Part shown: one piece after another, positions 10,888-19,199 of the stretch
Layout of the letters: each line of letters opens with the position of its first letter
Numbering within the stretch: the stretch's first letter is position 1
Source: JBHELB01 sp041859045
GTDB taxonomy: Bacteria > Hydrogenedentota > Hydrogenedentia > Hydrogenedentales > SLHB01
Direction of reading: 5' to 3'
Assembly (NCBI GenBank): GCA_041859045.1
Contig: JBHELB010000017.1
Location: 1 to 63,813 of the forward strand
Length of the DNA: 63,813 nucleotides
Translations under genes and position numbers: made by a program
Notes under the pieces: model-generated
The model's database searches: none
Told to the model about the DNA's origin: nothing
Seen by the model: only the letters and a program-made list of their open reading frames with translations

Positions 10888-12035
10888 AAATTCCTCCGAG
10901 GCAAAAGCACGGTAAATGTCGTTCCTTGTCCAAGCGCACTTTGAACTTGGACCGCGCCGCCGTGTCCCTCAATGATTTTCGCGGCGACGGCGAGACCAAG
11001 GCCTGTACCTTGTTCCTTAGTGGTAAAGAAAGGAGAAAAGACTTTCGCGGTCTGCTCGGCGGGCATGCCACAGCCGGTATCGTGGATGTCGATGCGCACA
11101 TCGCGCTCGCTATTCTGCGCGACAACGCGAACGGTTCCCTCGCCTTCGATACTCTGCGCGGCGTTGATCAAGATATTTAGAAACACCTGGCGCAGACGCG
11201 CGGTATCGCCTTCGATCTCGAGGTCGGGCGGCACGTCGAGCACGACGTGGATTCGGTCGGTCTTGATTGCCGCATAGCCCAGGACCTCGTCGAACAGGCG
11301 CGCGAGGTTCACCGTGTCGAGCGCGAGCTGGAGCGGGCGCGTGTATTCGAGCAGTTCATTGACGACCCCTTCGAGCTGCCGCGCCCCCGCCAGAATGCGC
11401 GTGACGTGACGGGTGCGAGGATCGTCCGCGCCCAGATCGCGCGCGAGCAGTTCCGCAAACCCCATCAGCCCCCCCAGCGGATTGCGGATCTCGTGGGCAA
11501 CCGTCGCGGCCATCTCGCCGAGCGCGGCCAGGCGTTCTTTCTGGCGTACCTGCGCGCGCAATTCTTCGAGTTCGCTGAGGTCATGGAAGACCTTGACCGC
11601 GCCGATGCGCTGTCCATCGCGACCGGTCATGGGGGAATCGCGCTCGTTCACCGGCACGGCACGTCCATCGCGGGCGCGCAGTTCCATCACGGCACGTGCC
11701 GGAGGGGTGGCAAAGGAACGGCCAAAGACCGCCTCGAAGGACTGGCCGATGACCTCTTCAGGGGCATAGCCGAGGACGGCCGAGGCGGCACGATTGAACG
11801 CCGTGACGATGCCCCGGGGGTCGACGGCGATCACGCCGTCGGACATGCTCTCGAGCAAGGAGTTCAGGTAATCCAGCGCAAACTCGAGCTGCCGGTTTTT
11901 GTCGGCCAACTCGGTGTCCAGCGCGTTCAGACGGGCTTCGAGCAGGCGATACGACTCCTCGAGGGTCTGCGTGGTTTTGGTGAAGGCCTCGAAGGCCTGG
12001 GCCAGTGCCCGCATGTCGTCGGGATTTGTCGTCAT
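10884..12035 (-). CDS. Soluble PAS-domain sensor histidine kinase
   Basis: 383 residues, with no membrane segment, so probably cytoplasmic. Order: coiled coil about 8-55, PAS about 58-155 (SMSDGVIAVDPRG), HisKA with His181 (TVAHEIRNPLGG), then the ATPase domain with N box NILINAAQS, DTGCGMP and GTGLGLAVAAKI. It would phosphorylate the response regulator encoded immediately downstream. The start at 12035 overlaps the previous stop by ATGA. The frame is open further upstream but only in antisense-like arginine-rich sequence. The soluble PAS architecture is like flagellar FleS/FlgS or NtrB kinases. Confidence 0.94.
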   Translation of the reverse strand: MTTNPDDMRALAQAFEAFTKTTQTLEESYRLLEARLNALDTELADKNRQLEFALDYLNSLLESMSDGVIAVDPRGIVTAFNRAASAVLGYAPEEVIGQSFEAVFGRSFATPPARAVMELRARDGRAVPVNERDSPMTGRDGQRIGAVKVFHDLSELEELRAQVRQKERLAALGEMAATVAHEIRNPLGGLMGFAELLARDLGADDPRTRHVTRILAGARQLEGVVNELLEYTRPLQLALDTVNLARLFDEVLGYAAIKTDRIHVVLDVPPDLEIEGDTARLRQVFLNILINAAQSIEGEGTVRVVAQNSERDVRIDIHDTGCGMPAEQTAKVFSPFFTTKEQGTGLGLAVAAKIIEGHGGAVQVQSALGQGTTFTVLLPRRNL

Positions 12036-12472
12036 GCTTTGCGATCGAGAAAGTTTGAACTTTCGGTTTGGCCGGCCCGGTAATGCCGCAGGGTTTCCTG
12101 CCCACGTTGAAGTTCGGCGCTGGATTCGCGCAGCAGCGCCATTCGTTCCTGCACGAGCGTGTCCGCGCGATCGAGCGCCGCGCCGACTTCTTGCGCCAGC
12201 GCATCGGCGCGCTGTGCGAGAACATGCATCTCGGCGCGCTCTTCCTCGCTCAGTCGTGCATCGCCCATCCAATCGCGGCGGAGTAAGCGAAACTCCTCTT
12301 CGAGAATGCGCGTTCCGCTGGCGCGAACGCGTTGGCGCTCATCGAGGGTCTCGAGGTCGACCGTGTCAAGCTGGCTCTCGAATGTTGCGAGTTCGGCGCG
12401 AAGCTCTTCGAACCACGTGATTTGCCGTTCGAAGTGATCGCGAATGCGTGCAACCAACTCGGGATTGCTCAT
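12032..12472 (-). CDS. Small coiled-coil protein, FlgN/FliT-like
   Basis: 146 residues, nearly all predicted long helices rich in Glu, Arg and Leu, without a signal peptide or membrane segment. The size, the helical hairpin pattern and the C-terminal end HYRAGQTESSNFLDRKA recall FlgN-type flagellar export chaperones, but no motif is decisive. It overlaps the TPR gene by four bases at its start and the kinase gene by four bases at its end. It must therefore be made together with them and may be a subunit, chaperone or regulator of that system. A generic coiled-coil protein is the alternative. Confidence 0.6.
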   Translation of the reverse strand: MSNPELVARIRDHFERQITWFEELRAELATFESQLDTVDLETLDERQRVRASGTRILEEEFRLLRRDWMGDARLSEEERAEMHVLAQRADALAQEVGAALDRADTLVQERMALLRESSAELQRGQETLRHYRAGQTESSNFLDRKA

Positions 12473-15444
12473 GGCGTCACCTCTGTTCCTGCGGCGGGCG
12501 CTGACTCCGCCTCAGGCGCTTGGGTCTCGGGCGGCATCAGATCTTCCATAGGCACACGCGCGGCGGCGCGGGCTAGATAGGGATCCAGCCGCCGGGTCAA
12601 CTGAATGTAGTCCGCTTTCCCGCGGGCATCCTGGGCCCAGGGCGAATCGGAGTCGGCAATCACCTCAAGCCGGGTAAGGGCTTCCTCATCGTCCTTCATA
12701 TTGAGCAACGAACTCGCCCACTGGAACTCGGCCCATTGCTGGTCCGCCGGAGAACCGCCCGGCGCACGGGCGACAAGCTCGTACGCTTCGCGGGCGCCTC
12801 GGTAATCTTGCTTGCGGAACAGGTAGTCCGCGTAGGTAATCCCGAGTTTCTTGAACTTCGGATACTCTCCTGGCCGTCCACGCGCCAAGGTCTCCATGTC
12901 CGCGACCAGTCCCCGGCTCTTGGCGGTCTCGTCGCGCGTCAGGTACGCTTCGAGGAGGGTCTGGGTGTCTTCCGCGACACGGTGCTCAGGATAGGAGGTG
13001 TATGCGCGTTCCATCGTTTCGATGGCGCGCGCGGGCTCAACGCGGAACAATGCCTTGCCATAGGCCATCAGAAACGCATAGGCCGTGGGCGATGTCAGTT
13101 TGGCGACGTCAAGTTGTCCCGCGGTGGAGAGCGCTTCGTCGGCGAACCCGGCGTTCAACATTGCGGTCACCGCCGCGGCTTGAGCCTCCGGCTCGGACGC
13201 CAGAGGCAGCGCCTCGGCGTACACCCGCGCCGCCCGACGCGGAAGCCCCGCGTCGGCGTAGATCCGGCCTAGATTCATCAGCACGCCAAGGTGTGCGGAC
13301 GAGCCCTTGGTGATTCGGGCCATTTCCTCAAGGCGCTCAATGGCGCGGCCCGTGCGATTCTGCTGCAAATCGAGCTGCGCGAGTTCCATGCGCGCCTGGA
13401 AGGCCTCGGGGGCTTTGGGGTGAGACTGCGCGAGCTGCTCGAAGGTTTGGCGCGCGTCATCGAACGCTTTGCCTTCGACGAAATTACGCCCGGCTTCAAG
13501 CAACAGCGCCGGGTCATGCAGGCCGATCTCGTAGGCGGAAGCGAGGGCCTGCGCCGCGCCGCGGCGGTCGCCGGTCAGCGCCAGTAAATGGCCGTATTTC
13601 TGTTGCACGGACGCGTTTGAGGGATATCGCTTGATGGCCTGTTCCGCGATGGTCAACGCCTGATTGAGTTTGCTCTGATCTTCGAACGCCTGCGCCAGTT
13701 CGATGTGAGCGTTTGCGGTGTATTCATTCTCAGGGAAGAACTCCAGGAGATCGTGCAGAATGCGTTCCGCGTCCGCGGGGCGTCCTGCTGCGCGGTAGGC
13801 CCGTGCGAGATAGTAATACACCGCCTCGTTGCCCTGGGTGGTCGTCGCCGACTGAAGCCGGGCCTCCAGCAGACGAATCGCCTCGGCGGCGTTTCCTTCG
13901 TCGAATGCGATACGGCCGAGCCGGGCGTAGGCCTCTGAACCGAGCCGGGTATTGGCGTGCCGCTCGATGAGGTCTTCAAGCCAGGGGCGGGCCTTGCCCG
14001 GTTCACGCTCCTCGATATACGCGTCGGCGACCAGCAGTTCCGCCTCCGGTCCGCGAGGCGACGCCGGATAGCCCTGGAGCAACTCGGCCAGCAGGTCCAG
14101 CGCATCCCCGGGGTGACGTGTTTGGAGCGACAGGCGCGCGGCTTGGAACAGCGCCTCGTCAATCCCCGCGTACTGGGGATACCGAGCGCGCAGCCAGGTG
14201 TAACAACGGCGGGCTTCGTAAGGGAATTCGGCGCGGTTATATAAATCCGCCGCCCACATCAGCAGTTCCGGCGCGCGGGGATGATCCGGGTTGTCGGTTA
14301 AGAATCGAAGTATTTCGGCATGAGTAGGAAGTGCCTCGGGTCCCTTCAACTTCTCGGGCATGGAGCGATAGCGCGCCTCGATACGCAACAACTCGGCCTC
14401 TGCCCGATTGGCGGCCCTGGGATTCCCCTGCAACGCGCGGTCCATCACCTCGATGGCATGGGCGTACTGCCCCGCGCTCATCGCCTGCTCGGCTTCATGC
14501 GAGGCATCCACCAACGACACAGGAGTCGCCGTGGAAAGCGTTTCGGGCCCCGGCAAGCGCTGGGGATGCGTATAGAGGTACGTGAACGTTGCGAGAGTCA
14601 CGAAAACGCCTGCGGCGACGCTCGTGATGTACTTGAGTATATTGCGCGGCAGAACGATGTGACGGCGGGGACGCTTCGGGCGCGGCGGTTTGCGCTCCAC
14701 CGGCGTAGGACTCGACGCCAACTCCACCGGCGGCATGGGCGCAGACGCAACGGGAACCGCCATCGCGGGCTCGATTGCCTCTGGAATCTCGCCCTTGCTT
14801 TCGCTTTCGGCAAGCAACGAGTCGAGCATGTCCTGCGACAGTAGAGGCTCCGACTCCGCGTCAGGGGACAGCGCCGAAGTCATCGGGGCCACAGCGAGAG
14901 AAGGGGCCGCCTCGGTCTCCACATCGGAGCCGTCCAATGACGAAATGAGCGCGTCGATCTCGCTCTGCCCCACCGACTCGGGAAGCGCGGCTTCGACGGC
15001 GGGAGACTCTCCCAGCACCGTGTCCATGTCGGCCCCCGGCACGGGCGTCTCGCCAGGGACGATCAGCGCATCGGGATCGCTCTCGACGAGGGGACGATCC
15101 TGATCTTCGCCCCCCAGAAGCTCGTCGATCTCCGTTTCATCGAGCGCTTTGACGATGTCCGGCTCTATCGGCGCGGGCACATCGTCGAGGGCGCTCACTT
15201 CCGGAATGCGTGGCGGCGGGATATACGACGCTACTTTCTCGCTGTCCGCTTCGGCGGCGGCTTCGATGAACGCGTCGAGTTCAGCTTGGTCGAGATACGG
15301 GGAAGCGCCCTCCCAGTCGTCGGAATCTCCCGCTCCGGAGGGTGAGGCTGGTCTATCTTTGTCTGCTTCGGGCGACACGATGCTGCTGTACAGTGCTTTC
15401 CCCGCAACACCTGCGGGATCTGCCCAGTTTGAGGACGCGCGCAA
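12469..15444 (-). CDS. Membrane-anchored TPR protein with four EIDALL-type motifs
   Basis: 991 residues. The acidic, proline-rich N-terminus (1-250) carries four spaced motifs: LDQAELDAFI (51-60), LDETEIDELL (101-110), VGQSEIDALI (158-167) and LLSQDMLDSLL (201-211). These resemble the N-terminal LSQxEIDALL peptide of FliM/FliN. A basic stretch (251-263) precedes one membrane helix (about 272-291). By the positive-inside rule the motif tail is cytoplasmic. The remaining 700 residues, predicted periplasmic, are tandem TPR-like helices. The start is TTG 15444 with GGGGGAG upstream; an internal GTG near residue 23 is possible. It is the first gene of a four-gene overlapping operon. Function unknown; it might link the envelope to a motility or signalling complex. 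Confidence 0.85.
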   Translation of the reverse strand: MRASSNWADPAGVAGKALYSSIVSPEADKDRPASPSGAGDSDDWEGASPYLDQAELDAFIEAAAEADSEKVASYIPPPRIPEVSALDDVPAPIEPDIVKALDETEIDELLGGEDQDRPLVESDPDALIVPGETPVPGADMDTVLGESPAVEAALPESVGQSEIDALISSLDGSDVETEAAPSLAVAPMTSALSPDAESEPLLSQDMLDSLLAESESKGEIPEAIEPAMAVPVASAPMPPVELASSPTPVERKPPRPKRPRRHIVLPRNILKYITSVAAGVFVTLATFTYLYTHPQRLPGPETLSTATPVSLVDASHEAEQAMSAGQYAHAIEVMDRALQGNPRAANRAEAELLRIEARYRSMPEKLKGPEALPTHAEILRFLTDNPDHPRAPELLMWAADLYNRAEFPYEARRCYTWLRARYPQYAGIDEALFQAARLSLQTRHPGDALDLLAELLQGYPASPRGPEAELLVADAYIEEREPGKARPWLEDLIERHANTRLGSEAYARLGRIAFDEGNAAEAIRLLEARLQSATTTQGNEAVYYYLARAYRAAGRPADAERILHDLLEFFPENEYTANAHIELAQAFEDQSKLNQALTIAEQAIKRYPSNASVQQKYGHLLALTGDRRGAAQALASAYEIGLHDPALLLEAGRNFVEGKAFDDARQTFEQLAQSHPKAPEAFQARMELAQLDLQQNRTGRAIERLEEMARITKGSSAHLGVLMNLGRIYADAGLPRRAARVYAEALPLASEPEAQAAAVTAMLNAGFADEALSTAGQLDVAKLTSPTAYAFLMAYGKALFRVEPARAIETMERAYTSYPEHRVAEDTQTLLEAYLTRDETAKSRGLVADMETLARGRPGEYPKFKKLGITYADYLFRKQDYRGAREAYELVARAPGGSPADQQWAEFQWASSLLNMKDDEEALTRLEVIADSDSPWAQDARGKADYIQLTRRLDPYLARAAARVPMEDLMPPETQAPEAESAPAAGTEVTP

Positions 15445-15526
15445 CTCGCGGCGCTCCCCCTGAGGCGCAGTGTACCATGTCTAGAGGGCACGCACAACGC
15501 GCGAAAGACATGTCCGCCCTTGCGGA

Positions 15527-16615
15527 TTACAGATCGAGTGCGCTCTTCTGACCGGGACGTTCGCCCATCGACGAGACGTCCGGCAACTTGTCCTCATAGA
15601 ACTCGACACCATGCTCCGCGTAAAGCTGATCCATCACGCGAGGCAGTAGGAGGTCGGGGAGCAGTTCGCTGCGGGCTTCTTCGATCGTTTTTTGGCGAGG
15701 AGGACGATTCTCAAGCACCACGCCCGCGACCACGAGGTCCGGCATATTCACCGACGCCCCCCGGTCCGCCGCGATGTTGCGCGAAGCGGGGATAACGGCG
15801 GGACCGAGCAATGAGCCGGGCTGCGCGCCAGAGGCCTCGCGCCAGAAAGGAGCGTAGGCGGTAAGCGACGGATTGTTCTCCATTTCGAACTCGCGCAATA
15901 CCGCCACGCGGCGGGCGAGGTAATCGGGCGCGACGCCCTCCAACGACTCACCCGCGTCCAGTCTGCGACGGACTTCGGCGGCAAACGAGCGGGCCTCAGG
16001 CAGATTCAAGGGGAAACACAATGCACGGAAAACGATGGCCTCGCGCGTGCGCAGTTCGTCCTTGCGCAGTTCATAGATTTCGGCAAGTTCCTGATCGTTG
16101 GCCGTAAGGGTTCCGTTCTTGACGCCTTCGTTCAGCAGATAGCCGATCGCGGCATCGCCGAGCATCTTCTGATAGGTCTCATCGATCGCCGCCTCTTTAG
16201 CGGCCTCCATTTCCTTCACCTGCTGCTCGGTCATGTTGAAGTCGGCGGGATTCCCGATGGTTACGGCCATTTCCGGGTGTAGCGAATAGAACCGCCGCTC
16301 CGCCAGTTCTCGCGGCACGTCGATCTTGCCTTCGCTCTTGAGGGTAATCCCCAAAGACGGCTTTATCCGCTGATCGATCATCATTCGCAGGGCGCGGACA
16401 AGATCCCCGTGCGTCGCGATGGTCGGGCGTTCTTCGTTGGGCAATTCCCGAAGGAACTGGGCGAGATCGCCGCGAGTGATGAACGCGCCGTCGATCTTGG
16501 CGACTTTGATGAGCTGTGGATCGGCGATGGCGCCGCAGCCCGCCGCAACCAGCACAAACAGGATCGCGATGCCAGGAAACATCCAACGGCAGGCAGACTT
16601 GGATAGCGACGACAC
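15527..16615 (-). CDS. Lipoprotein resembling SurA/PpiC-family chaperones
   Basis: 362 residues. The N-terminus is a lipoprotein signal (hydrophobic run ending VAAGC, Cys27). After it, IKVAKIDGAFITRGDLAQFL resembles the start of SurA_N-type chaperone domains. The rest is helical with a possible degenerate peptidyl-prolyl isomerase region. The GTG start at 16615 is preceded by GGAGG. It lies 82 bases upstream of the TPR gene on the same strand, so it may be part of the same transcript. A role in outer-membrane or periplasmic protein folding is inference. Confidence 0.65.
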   Translation of the reverse strand: MSSLSKSACRWMFPGIAILFVLVAAGCGAIADPQLIKVAKIDGAFITRGDLAQFLRELPNEERPTIATHGDLVRALRMMIDQRIKPSLGITLKSEGKIDVPRELAERRFYSLHPEMAVTIGNPADFNMTEQQVKEMEAAKEAAIDETYQKMLGDAAIGYLLNEGVKNGTLTANDQELAEIYELRKDELRTREAIVFRALCFPLNLPEARSFAAEVRRRLDAGESLEGVAPDYLARRVAVLREFEMENNPSLTAYAPFWREASGAQPGSLLGPAVIPASRNIAADRGASVNMPDLVVAGVVLENRPPRQKTIEEARSELLPDLLLPRVMDQLYAEHGVEFYEDKLPDVSSMGERPGQKSALDL

Positions 16616-16724
16616 GACAAAAACCTCCGGCGAGTTGCTCTATATTTTCTTCGTTTCCGAACAGATTCGGTGTCCGTCAGTCTAGCATTCCGCCGCCGCA
16701 GCCCGCTACCCGCGCAAGGCCGGA

Positions 16725-17783
16725 CTAGACGTTAAAGCGGAACAACAGGATATCGCCGTCCTGGACGATGTAGTCCTTGCCTTCGAGCCGCATCAACCCC
16801 AGTTCCTTGGCGCGTGCAGTCGAACCGGCTTTGATGAAATCGTCGTAGGCGATCACCTCGGCGCGGATGAAGCCGCGCTGGATGTCGCTATGAATCACGC
16901 CCGCGGATTCGACGGCTTTTGACCCCTTGCGTACCGTCCATGCGCGGACCTCGGGCTCGCCTGCGGTGAGAAAACTCATCAGCCCAAGCAAATCGTAGGC
17001 GGTTTGAAGAAAAAGCGTGCGCGATTCCTCGCCCAGGCCGAGTTCCTCGCGAAAGGAAGCGCGTTCCTCGGGCGGAAGTTGCGTCACTTCCATCTCCATA
17101 GCGCCGCAGAACTCGATATGCCGCAGGCCCAAGTCCGCCGCGGCGGCGCGCAAGCGGGCGGGATCGTCCTGACCGATGCCGTCTTCGCCGTAGTTGCCCA
17201 CAAGCAACAGCGGCTTGAGCGACAAGAAACAGAACCCCGCGAGCGCGCGTTCTTCCTGGGCGTCAAAGCCGAGCGTACGCAAGGGTTTGCCCGCCTCAAG
17301 CTGCTCCTTGCAGCGCACAAGCAAGTCGAGCTCCTGGCCCTTCTTGTTTTCCTTGTGCAACCGCTCTAGGCGCTTTTCGACAACGATCAGGTCACACAGT
17401 TGCAGTTCTTCTTCGAGCGCGCGGGCGTCGCGGGCGGGATTGACATCCCCCAGGGGATGCAATACCTCTTCCGCTTCAAACGCGCGCACGACGTGAACCA
17501 ACGCGTCGGTGTTCTTGAGCGTGGTAAGCGCGGCGCTGTCAAGCGCTTTGTCCTCGCCTGCGGCTTCGTTCGGCGCGATGTCGATGAACTGACACTCCGC
17601 ATACGTGATTTTCTTTGGTTTGTAGATTTCCGACAGGCGATCGACGCGCTCGTCCGGTACTTTGATCACCGACAAGTTCGCGTCGCGACTGCCAAACGCG
17701 CCGACGGCCGCATGCGCCCCGGTCAGGGCGTTGAAAATAGTGGTCTTGCCCGAACGGGCAAAGCCGATGATGCCGGTCTTCAT
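16725..17783 (-). CDS. YchF-type GTPase/ATPase of the Obg family
   Basis: 352 residues, matching YchF length. It has a P-loop at 7-15 (GFARSGKTT), differing from the usual GxPNxGKST. NYGE follows a hydrophobic strand and fits the YchF-type NxxE motif that favours ATP. The C-terminal TGS-like domain contains KGSKAVESAGVIHSDIQRGFIRAEV. YchF proteins bind ribosomes and nucleotides. The start has AGGAAGGAAAG upstream. The GHKL ATPase gene ends 19 bases upstream on the same strand, so the two are probably cotranscribed. The altered P-loop suggests a YchF subfamily rather than the standard orthologue. Confidence 0.88.
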   Translation of the reverse strand: MKTGIIGFARSGKTTIFNALTGAHAAVGAFGSRDANLSVIKVPDERVDRLSEIYKPKKITYAECQFIDIAPNEAAGEDKALDSAALTTLKNTDALVHVVRAFEAEEVLHPLGDVNPARDARALEEELQLCDLIVVEKRLERLHKENKKGQELDLLVRCKEQLEAGKPLRTLGFDAQEERALAGFCFLSLKPLLLVGNYGEDGIGQDDPARLRAAAADLGLRHIEFCGAMEMEVTQLPPEERASFREELGLGEESRTLFLQTAYDLLGLMSFLTAGEPEVRAWTVRKGSKAVESAGVIHSDIQRGFIRAEVIAYDDFIKAGSTARAKELGLMRLEGKDYIVQDGDILLFRFNV

Positions 17784-17802
17784 GGTCTTTCCTTCCTGAA
17801 AC

Positions 17803-19047
17803 TCACGAACGTTCCGCCGGTTCTTCCACCTGCTCGAACGGCAATGGCGACATGTCTTCCGGCAACGAGATCAAATCGTCAAGCACTCTGGCCGCCACAT
17901 TGGGGGAGGCCTTCATCACGCCTTGAAGCATCTTGAGCAAGAGACGCTGGGTGCGCGGGGCGGCATCGGCGAACTCGGGGTAACGGCTGAGGTGCGTGGC
18001 GTAAATATCGAAGGCGCGACGCTCGGCTTCCTCCGCGGCGGTGACGGGGCCGGCGTCATAGGGATAGAGCCCGGTGGCTTTCCACTGCTCGATGGTGTCG
18101 TGGTGGCGTTCCGCTTCGCGCAGGGTGAAGTGCTGGCGCAGGCGCAAGCGCGTCTCGTCAAGCAGTTGCTTGAGGTCCGGGCTCATATCTTGCACCGGCA
18201 GCAACCCCTCGCGCTCGAGCGCGCTGAGGTGTGCGGATTTCAGGTACGCCGTGTAGCTGAACCCCTGAAATACCGGCTTCAGCTTCGCCGGATGCAACGC
18301 GAATCCGTTTTCATCACAGTAAAACACGTTGCGCCGGCCGGGCTGGAGCCACTCGGTGATGGTCAATTCGGCCTGAACGCGCTCGCCGCTTTCCATAACT
18401 AGAACGCCGAGGTCGTAGGTCGTCGAGCGGTCCTCGGCGTTGGCGGGATCGAGCGGCACTCCGTCGTACACGATGCGCACATCGGGGTATTGACGCAGAT
18501 ACGGCGCGAAAAGATCGGTGATGTCCGCGTTGGCCTTGGTCCCGCGCAGCAATTCGATATTGGGGGCCATGCCGTCAATCTCCACCGTCAAACCGATGGG
18601 GGCGCTTCCCGCGGGCGCGGGATCCGTCAGTTCAAACTCGCCCAACGTTGCGGCACGACCAGAGATTTCGTAGCGATAACTGAGGGAATCGAGGCGGTAG
18701 ACGGTTTTCCAGCTCACGCGCTGGCCGAGCGCGAATGCGCGGAACCGGCCCTTGCCGTATTTGCCGTGCAACATGCGGCGACGATTGGAGGTGGCCGATT
18801 CCTCGCGCTTCCACGAGCCGCCCAGGTTTCGAAACACCACCAAGGCGTGGTCGTAGAGGAGACCGTGGCCGTTATCGCGCACCCGGATGGATTCGAGTCC
18901 GCCCAAGGCGTTTTCGGCGAATTCGACGTGAACTTCCGTCGCTTCGGCGTCGAGCGCGTTCCAAATCAGCTCCGCCAACGCCGCCAGCGGCTTCGCCCGC
19001 GCGAGGAATTCCAAATGGTCGTTTCGTACCTGTACCGAAATCTTCAT
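17803..19047 (-). CDS. GHKL-family ATPase (MORC/Hsp90-like)
   Basis: 414 residues. The N-terminal Bergerat-fold ATPase has ELIWNALDAEA (Asn30 in the N box), RVRDNGHGL (Asp58) and a glycine-rich lid GKYGKGRFRAFALG at 95-108, followed by an S5-like transducer region to about 290. The closest pattern I know is the bacterial paraMORC/Hsp90-like ATPase group; it lacks the kinase His box and MutL motifs. The last 120 residues are helical and unrecognised. The ATG at 19047 is preferred because the family start begins there. Substrate unknown; members of this group occur near restriction or defence genes, but none are seen here. Confidence 0.8.
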   Translation of the reverse strand: MKISVQVRNDHLEFLARAKPLAALAELIWNALDAEATEVHVEFAENALGGLESIRVRDNGHGLLYDHALVVFRNLGGSWKREESATSNRRRMLHGKYGKGRFRAFALGQRVSWKTVYRLDSLSYRYEISGRAATLGEFELTDPAPAGSAPIGLTVEIDGMAPNIELLRGTKANADITDLFAPYLRQYPDVRIVYDGVPLDPANAEDRSTTYDLGVLVMESGERVQAELTITEWLQPGRRNVFYCDENGFALHPAKLKPVFQGFSYTAYLKSAHLSALEREGLLPVQDMSPDLKQLLDETRLRLRQHFTLREAERHHDTIEQWKATGLYPYDAGPVTAAEEAERRAFDIYATHLSRYPEFADAAPRTQRLLLKMLQGVMKASPNVAARVLDDLISLPEDMSPLPFEQVEEPAERS

Positions 19048-19199
19048 GCTCACTTCGTTCCCACCTGTTGACGCAGACCTGCAACGAAGCGGGAGTTTAG
19101 CATAATCCGCCCGCGACAGGCATCCCATGGTTGCCGCTGGGACGTGAACCGGCTATTCTTGAGCAATCGGCCGCTAACAGCCGCGAGGGGGAGGCGCGT
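19048..19199. other. Divergent intergenic region between GHKL gene and sugar ABC permease
   Basis: 152 bases between divergent starts that should hold promoters for both directions. A CATAAT-like hexamer near 19099 on the plus strand is the best -10 candidate, without a good -35. A GGGGGAGG Shine-Dalgarno at about 19187-19194 precedes the permease GTG start. Confidence 0.4.
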
